Assembly: GCA_951802425.1 (NCBI GenBank)
Contig: OX637794.1
Location: 1 to 64,000 of the forward strand
Direction of reading: 5' to 3'
DNA from: Clavaria fumosa
Lineage: Eukaryota; Basidiomycota; Agaricomycetes; Agaricales; Clavariaceae
DNA length: 64,000 nt
Part shown: positions 13,036 through 21,710 of the stretch, piece by piece
Position numbering within the stretch: position 1 is the first letter of the stretch
Layout: each line of letters starts with the position of its first letter
The notes under the pieces: generated by a model
Seen by the model: the letters and a program-made list of their open reading frames with translations, nothing else
The model's database searches: none
What the model was told of the DNA's origin: nothing
Position numbers and translations under genes: made by a program

Positions 13036-14561
13036 TGTCAGGACCCATTCATTTTTACTTTGCCCAAGCCAACTCTACCAACACCTATGAACCTCCCAAT
13101 GGCCCTCTACAACCTCACAAGCACCTCTACACACTTCTGGAACCCGCCATCCCCTTCCAGAAGCCTCTCCAACCTACCCCACATTCACATGACACTCACA
13201 ACCACCATGCCATACTCGCGATGCCTCTCTCCACCTCACCCCATGCATATACTTCACCCGGACCCACCATCTTGATGCACAACACACTGTTGCACATCCT
13301 CTTCAGCCAGCACATGACTTGCTGCATGGCACCCCTGGCGCTACCACTACCAGCACTAATATGTTACCAGTGTCACTGATGCTACTGACACTACCAGCAC
13401 TATGACACCACCAGTGTTACTCGTGTTACCAGCATTACTCACATGACCCCCACCCAAGGTCACCTGCATCACTAGCATCATCCATGTGACCCACCTCATG
13501 ACACTGCAACCTTAACACCCAAATGCACCACCAACAGTCAGCTGCATTTACCTTTCAAATATGCTCTCCTTCTTGCCCCCAGTAGTCTATAACTATGATA
13601 GTTATGATCCGAGGATCCCCCCATAGTTATAGCTATATATATGATTATTTAACCAGGTCGCAACCCATGACAGGTCATCTTTGTGACCTTACTTATGCAT
13701 TTCTAACCCCTCGCAACCTTAGTAGAACATGTGCCTAGTCACTTTACAATTAAACATACCCCATACTACTATAGTCTTGTTGCCTGGTGACCTCTGTACT
13801 TTTCCTGATTAGTTACACTCTCTGTACACACATATATAAGTCTCACATGTACATATGGTACTGTAGACTTGATATTGACACACTTTGGTTTAAGCTTGAG
13901 GCTATTACACCCTTTGAGCTTGGGACCACTGCAAATGATAGGTCTTGTCTCACTTGGTGACCTTGACAACACCAAGACACACTCTGCTTTCCTCTAAACT
14001 CATCCTCTGTGCTTGTACAACTCACGCACCTAAGTATTTCCTGTACTTCATCTTGGTACTGATTCTTCGAACCCTACAAGTTCTCTCATCAGCTGGCAAA
14101 GTCATTGCCTTCACTGATTCACTTCTTGACATCATTGCAACCACTTGTGACCCTTTTGACAACATCTCTTTCTCCCATCTCATCTATTTTCTTCTTTACA
14201 CTTCATAAGTCAACTTCACGACCTTCCTTCTCAGCAATATCTGTTTCTCCCAACTCATCTATCTCTCTTTCTACACTTTGTTGGTTGACTTCCCAACCTT
14301 CTCAGCAACATCTTCCCTCTCTCAACTCATCTTTTTCCCTCTTTACACTTTGTCTACCAACTCCGCAACCTTTCCAGCAATGCCTCCCCTCTTCCAACTT
14401 GTCTTTTTCTGTTTGTACACTTCATCAGATGTCTTCGCAACCTTCTGGGACTGAGTATTCTCAATTGTGCTCAACAGTTGATTGGTCTTAGTGAGTTTTC
14501 AGGATTGGTCACCAACAAATTGACTTATGGTGCTATTTATGAGATGGGACAGGCCCTAACA
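13036..14561 (+). mobile_element. Solo LTR, family LTR-A (1526 bp)
   Basis: It begins TGTCAGGACCC and ends GGCCCTAACA, and is flanked by the 5-bp target duplication GATTT at 13031-13035 and 14562-14566. No internal region is attached, so this is a solo LTR left by LTR-LTR recombination. Relatives lie at 21711, 29513, 51002 and 59727. The 3' third (about 14160-14446) holds four degenerate tandem units of about 71 bp, seen in all family members. The long TATA-bearing LTR is of a gypsy-like type, but no coding region can be assigned to it here. Confidence 0.88.
13831..13840 (+). promoter_or_regulatory. Putative TATA box of LTR-A
   Basis: CATATATAAG lies just upstream of TCTCACATGTAC. The equivalent TATATAAG or ATATATAAAG element is kept at the same place in the other LTR-A copies (22478-22485, 30301-30310, 51816-51825, 60494-60501). 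Conservation in diverged copies fits a core promoter at the U3/R boundary, but no transcript evidence is available. Confidence 0.55.
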
Positions 14562-15045
14562 GATTTCCAGTTTGTGCTGCCTCTGCGCCCCAGCTGCCTG
14601 GATCTGCAGCTCAAGCTGCCTCTGCATTTATCCAGGTTGGCAGCCTCCACCTTCATGTAGCCAGGCCTGCTGAAATATTCTGTCCATGCCACACACCCCA
14701 TCTCTAATGGCAGTTCTAATAGCAGATAGAGGTTACTCTGAGTATTAGCTTGGTGTTCAGTTTTTGTCCCTCCCATGAATCTACATGACAGACACTCTGT
14801 TATGGAGTTGCTAGACCCTTTGGAGTTGCCCTTCTTGCTCCTCTTCATTGGTGTGCTCAGGCTCTTTGCTGCTCTCATGACTCTGATGCACTCTGCCTTT
14901 CTTTAAGTTCCTCAGTCTTGTTGCCCTTGTGATTCTAGTGCATCCTGCCTTCAAGCTTTGTTGGACATTGTATCCATCTCCTCTGTAGTTTCCTGCCTCC
15001 TTTGCATCCCAGTCACTTCGTCTTATTTTCATATGGCCTTAACCC
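14562..15045. other. No recognisable gene
   Basis: This stretch continues the C/T/G-rich tract beyond the solo LTR. A minus-strand open frame of 113 codons (14537-14878) runs into the LTR and matches no family I know. It is kept in copy B at 52522-52863, but so is all the surrounding DNA. Confidence 0.5.
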
Positions 15046-15182
15046 AAAATGAGCATCTCAGAAGTGTGCAGTACTTTGTCAGCGGTCTGTCATCCAACAC
15101 AATGTCAACACCATACCCCAAAATGAGCATCTCAGAAGTGTGCAGTACTTCGTCGGCAGTCTGTCATCCAACACGATGTCAG
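15046..15182 (+). repeat. 75-bp tandem duplication at RRM fragment
   Basis: A stretch starting AAAATGAGCATCTCAGAAG at 15046 is repeated at 15121, giving two units with a 75-bp period. The duplicated part includes the beginning of the RRM coding sequence. Copy B shows the same duplication with a period of about 73 bp (from 53033 and 53106). Confidence 0.8.
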
Positions 15183-15303
15183 AATCCATGCATGAATTCT
15201 TTTCTGCTTATGGAAAAGTTGTCAATGCCACTGTTATGGTGGATCGCAACACAGGCCACTCAAAACGTTTCGGATTGGCGATGTTTGAAGACTCCTTGAA
15301 AAG
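15123..15303 (+). pseudogene. RRM-domain gene fragment (single exon)
   Basis: The frame from 15123 reads as an RNA recognition motif. It has an RNP2-like YFVGSL at about 15147, a helix with EFFSAYGKVV, the strand NATVMVDRNTG, and an RNP1-like KRFGLAMF near the end. The spacing matches hnRNP A/Musashi/Hrp1-type RRMs, which bind single-stranded RNA. The frame stops at AAAAG followed by GTGAGC, a good splice donor, so this looks like one exon of a larger gene. No downstream exon with the second half of an RRM was found. The 5' side is duplicated. I infer a captured or decayed exon; in copy B the donor is mutated to AT. Confidence 0.7.
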
Positions 15304-15574
15304 GTGAGCACTTCAACTCACTAGAACAGTGCATTCTGCTTTGACTTGCTAGATCAACCCAATAGCATGCCCTGTGATGGGGTCTAGCCAATCCTCGCAA
15401 CATGCTTGGGGGCATCAAGGGCATTCAAGGTCATGAGCTTACCTGGACTTGTTGCTAGCCCCACATTCACTTGTTGACATCCAAGGTCACATGCTCACAA
15501 ACCTGTTAGTTTCATCCTGCTTCAAGATCTGGAAGGCGGAAGGCCCTCAGGACAAAGAGATGATGCTTCTGTGA
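15304..15574. other. No recognisable gene
   Basis: This stretch follows the putative splice donor of the RRM exon. I see no further coding match and no repeat structure. Confidence 0.5.
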
Positions 15575-15800
15575 GAGCCTGCACGCTTGCACGACGCCTG
15601 TGAGAGCCTGCGCGCCTGTGAGAGCCTGTGCGCCTGTGAGGGTATGTGTGCCTGCGCCTCGCCTGTGAGAGCCTGTGCACCTGTGAGAGCCTGCACGCCT
15701 GTGAGGGTATGTGCGCCTGCGCCTCCCCTGCGCACCTGCGCCTCGTGCCTGCTCCTCCCACGTGCACCCCCCCCGTGCGCCTGCGCCTCCCCCCGCGAGC
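15575..15800 (+). repeat. GC-rich minisatellite
   Basis: Short units based on GAGAGCCTG(C/T)GCGCCTGT and GTATGTGCGCCTGCGCCTC are repeated. The tract is locally CpG-rich, in contrast to its CpG-poor surroundings. Copy B (about 53560-53804) is 19 bp longer by one extra sub-unit. The Arg/Ala/Cys-rich open frames on both strands are compositional. Confidence 0.8.
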
Positions 15801-15884
15801 CTGCGGTGGTTGCTGATGATAGCAGGAGCATCTAGACTAACAGTGCTGCTGGGAAGATGTCTTGATCAAGGTCAATTCATCATC

Positions 15885-16121
15885 TTATCTGATCCTGTTG
15901 ACAGCAACAACAACCTTGAGTGCAAACTCATGCATGTTTTGGATGTGTTGCATGATGGGGTTCCCCTTCATGTAGGTCTCATGCAGATGTTTCCTAAGTG
16001 TTAGGTCCCCCACTGTGCTTCTTGAGTTCACAATCAGGCAACCATGCACACATTGAGGGGGGGTGTCATTGCTGGGTGCCTGCTGTGGACCATAGCGACT
16101 GGCTTGCAAGGTGTGTTTCAT
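15885..16121 (-). pseudogene. Possible copia-type gag remnant
   Basis: A minus-strand frame contains LRKHLHETYMKGNPIMQHIQ followed by a helical segment. This resembles the UBN2-type gag of Ty1/copia elements, where a leucine-rich helix precedes a conserved H-I segment. No protease, integrase or zinc knuckle is attached, and the flanking frames are closed. The match is weak and may be chance. Copy B has the same frame at 53889-54125. Confidence 0.27.
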
Positions 16122-17528
16122 AGTGACTTAGTGACTGTGGTTGTCAATGAGGCGCCAGCATGCATCACTGATGAGGAACCAACAACTTGTCTTTTCTGGA
16201 TGTAGCCTCCAAATATGGGATGACTGAGCCAATTTATCCAAATTCCCTCTGAGGATCTGGTTGTTTGGTGTTGTATGGAATTGCAATGAACATCTGACTG
16301 GTGGAATGGAATGACTGAGCCATGGCTGCATGGTTTCCTGCCAGACATGGTTGGGCCATCCCTGGGAATCCGACTCCTTGTCAGTCTATGGCCCAGTGGC
16401 CCATAAAATGCAGATAATCATGAAACCTCCCTGCTCATGTCTGATGTCCTTGCCACCTAGTGTCTGTTAGGGTACTTAATGGTCTATAGTGCCTAGCCCT
16501 TGAACAAGCAGTTCAGCACCTTATGCATCTCTTCAATCATTCCCTATGCTCTCTCTTAGTCCTCTGCCTATTCTGTACTACTTACCCATGTAGACTTACT
16601 CCCAATGACTTAAGCTATGGAAAGTGGTACTAGGACAGAAAGAAATGGCTCTACAGTAGGAAAAAAGAACCACACAAACAAATGGTCTTTACCATTGAAT
16701 TTCCACTGCCTTGTTACTCTTATATGCATAAAGGCAGAAGGAAATAACTGTTATTTACTCCCTCAAGCTGGTTTTACTACTACTGTTTAGGCTACATCCC
16801 AGTATTAATAAAGTAGCACTAAAGGGAGGCTCTAAGTGGGAAATGCTGAACAGACAAAAGTGTCGAGAAGGTCCATAAGGCCATATCCGCGAGTTTACGA
16901 GCGGTGCGGAGCTTTTGCGGCTGAGCTACAGGGTTGTGAATGTGCTGGTGTGAGTTTGGCACCACTCTGGCATTGTGGGGCAGTCCCAATCATGATCAGA
17001 CCTCAATCAAGCGATTGAGGGCTGGCAGTTCGGCCCAGTTCCCATGGTGGTGGGGGCAGCAATCAGCAGTGATGGCCAACACTGCCGCACTACCAAATAT
17101 GGACTGGTCATCCTTATGAGTGGACTGTGTGCCCACAACCTTTATGTGCAGTCCCTTGGCCTTCCCCTCATCTCCCTTTGTACTAGGGTATTACTAGCAT
17201 GTATCTGGCATAGAATACAGCTGAAACACATGCTAAATAGAGCTAGTACACTTAATTATGACTAGTCTGGGGGAGATAAGAGGAAGCAGAGGAAGTATCA
17301 ACAAGATAATGATGCAATCAAGGCCAGGAACATTGCAGAAAGTTGTGGAATGTCATAGAAGTGATTGGGGGTGATCGTGGGGTCCTTCCCAACAATTCCC
17401 AATGACTGCGACTCAAGAAATGAGTCATCATGACTCATTTTGATTATTTTTGGAATATGTAAAACCTTCAAGAAGGAATATCTCAATGAGGACATGGGAT
17501 ATAATTATGATCTTACCTGATATGTAAT
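16122..17528. other. No gene recognised; one CpG-bearing block
   Basis: No protein or RNA family is recognisable. The block at about 16836-17060 differs from its neighbours in retaining CpG sites, and it contains a short inverted repeat (TCCGC ... GCGGA, about 16887-16911). I compared it with 5S rRNA and tRNA patterns and found no convincing match. The copies A and B differ little in this stretch. Confidence 0.4.
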
Positions 17529-17556
17529 GCCACAACAGTTGATTAGTCTTAGTGAG

Positions 17557-17729
17557 TATTGGATTTGGGTGAAAACACCCCTCGCTGCACATAGCCTAGT
17601 CAGACTTTTAATGTAGCTATACAGGCCTAGGGCAGTAGATTGGATTCCCTGGTGTTTATACTGGGTTCCCTGCTAATCTCGAGGGTCGTCTTGTCATATC
17701 TGGACTCACCGACAACTGGAATTCCAACA
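17557..17729 (+). repeat. 5' LTR of gag-only element
   Basis: This 173-bp LTR starts TATTGGATTTGG and ends GGAATTCCAACA. The following internal sequence (17730-17811) has no primer-binding site that I can match to a tRNA. Confidence 0.85.
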
Positions 17730-17811
17730 TAAACACCCAGCATAACCCACCACAGTCCTTACTGGTCGGATTCATCGTGCTGAGCACGGATTACGTTCTT
17801 TTTACACTCAC

Positions 17812-18687
17812 ATGATGCCCAACAACGAAAACCATCACCACCGGTTCCCGCTGCTCAATGACTCCAATTATGTCAAATGGTCATTGCACATGGAGGCTGA
17901 GCTGATTGAAAGGGGGCTATGGGACCAGGTCATTATGGAGGTAGATGATGAAGGGAAGTCCATCAAGCAGACTGTAGCCGAGAAGGCTAGGGCGGTTGCA
18001 AAGAGAACTGTGAAGAAGATGGGGGAGGCAAGGGCAAGGATGATAGCACGAGTCGAGACGTCGCAGCTGGTATACATGCGCGAGCGGGATCCAATGGAAA
18101 TCTGGGGCAGCCTCGCAACGACCCATCGCAGTCGCGGGTTGGCAATGCATCTTGCGAAATGGCAGAAGTTTTTAATGGCGGCCAAAGAGCCTGAGGAGTC
18201 GATAACTGCATGGACCAGTCGCGTCAAAAGCATGGCATTCGATTTAGAGGATTCGGGAGGGTCTGTCACAAGCGAAGATCTCATTGTGGTGCTAACTATG
18301 GGGCTCAGGATGGAATACAACTACTTTGTGGCTTCAATAGATGCTACTGCAGGGAAAGAGCTCGATGTCGAGCATGTCATCACCTGCATTCTGAACGAGG
18401 AGGCGCGCCATGCGATCGGAGGGCCCATGCCTGCAAACACGGCACTAGCGGCCGTCGTCCCCCCCCGGAATCCGCTGAAAACACGCAAATGCTGGCAGTG
18501 TGGCGAGGCAGACCACCTAAGGTCAGAATGCGATGTTCCAAATGATGTTGAATGCAATAAATGTGGGTCAGAGGGACACCTTACGAAGGCCTGCTACAAG
18601 CGTGGGGGAGGTGCGAAGGGGAAGTTGAAAGGTGATGACGGCCTGCAGGCGATGTTGGCTACACATGGCAGACCTTACACATTTTAA
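17812..18687 (+). CDS. gag: Copia-type Gag with two zinc knuckles
   Basis: This is an intact 291-codon ORF starting at ATG 17812, 82 bp after the 5' LTR. The N-terminal part (LNDSNYVKWSLHMEAELIERG, residues about 15-35) and the helical middle containing WGSLATTHRSRGLAMHLAKW match the gag domain of Ty1/copia elements. Near the C-terminus are two CCHC knuckles, CWQCGEADHLRSEC and CNKCGSEGHLTKAC, both CX2CX4HX4C, as used to bind the packaged RNA. A basic tail (RGGGAKGKLK) follows. The ORF ends 32 bp before the 3' LTR, so the element codes for nothing else. Copy B is also intact but differs at roughly 17 residues, which argues against strong recent constraint on every site. Function is inferred to be particle assembly in the cytoplasm. 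Confidence 0.9.
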   Translation: MMPNNENHHHRFPLLNDSNYVKWSLHMEAELIERGLWDQVIMEVDDEGKSIKQTVAEKARAVAKRTVKKMGEARARMIARVETSQLVYMRERDPMEIWGSLATTHRSRGLAMHLAKWQKFLMAAKEPEESITAWTSRVKSMAFDLEDSGGSVTSEDLIVVLTMGLRMEYNYFVASIDATAGKELDVEHVITCILNEEARHAIGGPMPANTALAAVVPPRNPLKTRKCWQCGEADHLRSECDVPNDVECNKCGSEGHLTKACYKRGGGAKGKLKGDDGLQAMLATHGRPYTF

Positions 18688-18719
18688 TCAGATGGCTCGG
18701 GGATGCATTCATGGGGGAG

Positions 18720-18892
18720 TATTGGATTTGGGTGAAAACACCCCTCGCTGCACGTAGCCTAGTCAGACTTTTAATGTAGCTATACAGGCCTAGGGCAGTA
18801 GATTGGATTCCCTTGTGTTTATACCAGGTTCCCTGCTAATCTCGAGCGTCATCTCATCATATCTGGACTCACCAACAACTGGAATTCCAACA
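18720..18892 (+). repeat. 3' LTR of gag-only element
   Basis: This is a 173-bp copy of the LTR at 17557, preceded by the purine tract at 18711-18719 and followed by the target duplication GTGAG. Confidence 0.85.
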
Positions 18893-18963
18893 GTGAGTTT
18901 ACAGGACTGGTCACCATCAAATCAACCTTCAGTGTTATTTATGAGACAGGACAGGCCTTAACA

Positions 18964-19200
18964 CCAATGATGACCAATGATGGCAGCAGTGGCTGATGAT
19001 GACAATGACACACTGGCAGCTAATGATGACAACAACACACCAGCAGCCAATGATGATGACCAATGACAATGACACACTAGAAGCCAACAATGGCACACTA
19101 GAAGCCAACAATGACAACAACAATGCACCAGCAGCCAACAACAATGACTGATGACAGCAGCAGCAGCTGATGATGATGATGCACCAGCAGCTAACAACAA
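18964..19200. repeat. Short CAGCAGC/AATGATGA repeats
   Basis: Irregular short repeats of AATGATGAC, ACACCAGCAGCCAA and CACACTAGAAGCCAACAATG. The copy number differs between duplicates, with copy B about 27 bp shorter. There is no gene. Confidence 0.7.
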
Positions 19201-19990
19201 TAATGGCACACCAGCAGCCTCCAATATTATGTATGATATTATATATGATGTACCATGGCACAATCCCTTCATCTGGCACATGACATGCCACATAGATACA
19301 TTAGTCTTATTCACATTACTAGCATTACTCATGGTCACAAGCATCACCATGTGACCCACTTCATGATGTGACAACATCAACATATATGCAGCCATCAGTC
19401 AGCTGCATATGTTCTTCTAAATGGCACTAATAACTACTTCACAGCTACTATATTTCAATTTTTGCTGGAAGACCCCCAAGAACCCTAAATGAATTTTTGG
19501 GGTGAAAAAAAAGTTTTGAGGGAAAGCACCAAATGAGAGTAAACATCATCAAAGACATAGTGAGAACTGGAAGGGGGGATTTTTTTATTTGGGAATATTT
19601 CATGTGGGGTCCTTGTCAGGGTGCCACTAAGTACAAACTGTGTGAGGACAGTGAGAACTGGATTCTGACTGTATGCTGGAATTGTTGCTTTGTGGGTGAT
19701 GGGAGGGGAGAGAGAGGGATGGAATATGATAGGTATGGGATGGCCCAGTATAGAATTCCATTTGTTTTGGAATCCTATGGTTGGTTTTGATAAATGGGAG
19801 AATTTTGACTGGTTTGGTCAGCAGCTCTGGCATGCATTGCGAAATAGGTTTTGGGAAAATGTAAACCATGGAGATTGAGAATTAGAGGGGTAGATATAGG
19901 CACACAAAATTTCAAAAGACTAGCTTGAGTGGTTAGCTTGCAGTGAAAGAAAGCGCAGATACTCCATCTGCACAAGGACTATGCTGTTAG
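19173..19990. repeat. Single diverged copy of the 651-family/LTR-related repeat
   Basis: The stretch matches 38362-39176, the entry region and first unit of the 651-bp array, through to GGACTATGCTGTTAG. Its left part (about 19240-19410) shares phrases with LTR-A, such as the TCATCTGGCACATGAC and CAGTCAGCTGCAT segments, and contains the inverted repeat AACATATATGCAGC ... GCTGCATATGTT. The right part overlaps the last exon of the minus-strand gene. Copy B: 57148-57965. Confidence 0.75.
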
Positions 19991-21594
19991 TCACAATTAA
20001 CCCTAAGAAACGCGAAATTAATTCATTCCACACTCGTGATCATTGACTTACCCTCCTTTTCCTTCTCCAATTCCTTCGCCTCGCGGCGCGCCTCTCTCAA
20101 CTTGGTTTCCTGGTCTGAGTAAACGAAGGAAATCAATTTGTAATGCAGTAAAACCAAACGATTACTTACCTTCCCACTCCCCGTGGAGTGCCTCAAACTC
20201 CCTCTCCGCCCCCTCCGCCCGCACTGTCAATTCCGTGACTTCCGCATCCACAATTTTGGATGTGGGCACCTTCGATGATTTCTCCCGCACTCCTTGCCTT
20301 TCCCTATGAACCCGTGAGTTCAGTAAAACCGTGAATCAGTAAAGAAACACTAAAACTCACCTTTTGCGCTTTTCCGCGCCTCCTCCAACTTGTGTTTTAC
20401 CACCACCAACTCTCCCTCTAACTCTCCCTCCCTGTTGGACCTTTCCACCCACAACATTTTCCTCAAGGGTTCCGCAACCTGCTGCCTCAACGTCGCGAGT
20501 TCCCTCTCCATCTCCTCCCTTGTTCCGAACTCTTGTGAAGAGGTTGCCGCCTTCGTCCGTGCCATCGTCGTGACCTGCTTCAATCTCTTCACCTCCTCCT
20601 CACTCTTCTTCAGCCTTCCTTCCAACCAGCGCTCCTTCGTCACCCTTACGTCCAACCGCCCTTGAAGGATCTTGACTTCTTCCTCACAGTCCATCACCTT
20701 CCGAAGCAACCGCCCCTTCTCTCCCGGGATTGTCAGAATCCATGCCTTCTCTGCACAAACTTTCACGACATTCGTTAGACGCACCGGTGCGTCTTCCTCT
20801 GCCTCCGTCTCTGTTTCTGGTACGTCCGCAACTCACCTCCTCGACATTGAAGGACCCGGCATCAGCGACCGCAACCTTACCCTCACTCGTTTTCCGTGCC
20901 CTGTTCGCATCAGGGTCTCCGGAATCGATAGGGTGGGAAGATTTCTCCCCACTCGGCTTGCAACCTTGGGCGCCCCTGTGCCCACCGTTTCCGGTCCGTC
21001 AATGCGCTTCAACACCTCGTCCACCCGCATGTCATCCCACCCAAGCTGAGCCTTGATGCGCCACCGACGAAAATCTTGGACCCACGAACATTTTCCGTGG
21101 TCCTCCACGCACTGACCACATTTACTGGCAGCACTGCGCTCGCACTGCCGGCTCTTCGCAATGCAATTGTCGCAATCCTGTAACACAACCATTAGAGAGG
21201 AATTGGAATGAGAATTATTACTATGCACCTCACGCTCTACCTCATTCCAGTCCTTGTTCTCTTTTGCTGACCCAATTTTCTTCCATAATTTCAAGAAGTC
21301 TACGGGCGAGGGGTCAGTCCCGCCTGTAATGTTCTCCATTGACCCACTAGGGCCTACGACGACGTCCCTTGCCTTGTTGGGACTCGCAACCTTGCTCCTC
21401 CTTTTGTGCCTCGCGACTTCTTCTCGAGAATGCACACATCGCGCCTGTTCGGCCTTTTGATGGGCCAGCATGTCTTCTAGGATCCCCAAGTTGATCCCAG
21501 GCTCCGTTGCATCGTAAATCTGCATTTCACACGCAACCTCATTTTGGTTCTTGCTGGTTTCAGGCTCGTGCTGTTTGATGAAAGAGGACACCAT
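19920..21594 (-). CDS. Zn2Cys6-like, coiled-coil protein; six-exon gene
   Basis: A minus-strand spliced gene can be read from ATG 21594 to TAG 19920-19922. The exons I propose are 21594-21229, 21177-20881, 20748-20361, 20292-20170, 20114-20052 and 20002-19920. All introns are GT-AG; three are about 49-55 nt. The frame stays open throughout, giving about 439 residues. Exon 2 opens with CDNCIAKSRQC and then KCGQCVEDHGKC, spaced CX2CX6CX7CX2CX6C, the spacing of fungal Zn2Cys6 binuclear clusters. Exons 3-5 encode a long charged coiled coil rich in Glu, Lys, Leu and Arg. The last exon (about 26 residues) lies inside a 651-family repeat fragment. The exon 2/3 junction is the least certain. Function is unknown; a DNA-binding, dimerising nuclear protein is an inference. 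The gene is antisense to the LTR-A at 21711. CpG is well retained, unlike the neighbours. Copy B is frameshifted. Confidence 0.65.
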
Positions 21595-21696
21595 GGTGGT
21601 TGGACTTAGAGAAAATTTTTGGGTGTCGTGACTTGATCAACAAACATCGCGCTGACTAATCATCACGTGACCTCCACTCTCGCAGGGCTCGAGGCT
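21595..21696. promoter_or_regulatory. Short intergenic region, probable promoter side of the minus gene
   Basis: These 102 bp separate the ATG of the minus-strand gene from the purine tract of the LTR-A. No TATA box is obvious. Any promoter for the gene must lie here or inside the adjacent LTR. Confidence 0.3.
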
Positions 21697-21710
21697 TGAA
21701 GGGGGGGTAA
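21697..21710 (+). promoter_or_regulatory. Polypurine tract before LTR-A
   Basis: TGAAGGGGGGGTAA sits directly against the TGTCAGG start of the LTR. A purine run in this position primes plus-strand synthesis in LTR retrotransposons. It marks the following LTR as a 3' LTR, with the element's internal region to its left. Confidence 0.65.

Larger units (their letters stand above)
17557..18892 (+). mobile_element. Gag-only LTR retrotransposon (TR-GAG-like), 1336 bp
   Basis: Two 173-bp direct repeats (17557-17729 and 18720-18892) bound a single gag ORF, with the 5-bp target duplication GTGAG on both sides (17552-17556, 18893-18897). The LTR termini are TATTGG and CCAACA. A purine tract, ATGGGGGAG, immediately precedes the 3' LTR (18711-18719). 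There is no protease, integrase, reverse transcriptase or RNase H, and no space for them. This matches the layout of the gag-carrying small LTR elements called TR-GAG in plants. It must depend on a copia-type partner for mobility. The LTRs differ at about 9 of 173 positions. Confidence 0.88.
17529..18963 (+). mobile_element. Truncated LTR-A 3' end, split by gag-only element
   Basis: CAACAGTTGATTAGTCTTAGTGAG (17533-17556) and GTGAGTTTACAGGACTGGTC onward to CCTTAACA (18893-18963) are the two halves of the last ~100 bp of an LTR-A, as judged against 14475-14561. The element at 17557-18892 inserted between them and duplicated GTGAG. The rest of this LTR is missing on the left. It may be the relic 5' LTR of a unit whose 3' LTR is at 21711-23199. 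Confidence 0.75.

Noticed and set aside
11155..13379. Long overlapping frames of 100-206 codons in several plus frames
   Set aside because: The C/T/G-rich repetitive composition lacks stop codons in several frames at once. The products are Leu/Ser/Cys/Pro-rich with no family match.
16860..17090. 5S rRNA or tRNA gene
   Set aside because: Some words resemble 5S rRNA (GGCCATA, CATGGTGGTGGGGG), but spacing and the internal promoter do not fit, and no A/B-box pair for a tRNA was found.
17868..18320. Minus-strand frame antisense to gag-only element ORF
   Set aside because: Shadow of the intact gag; no independent support.
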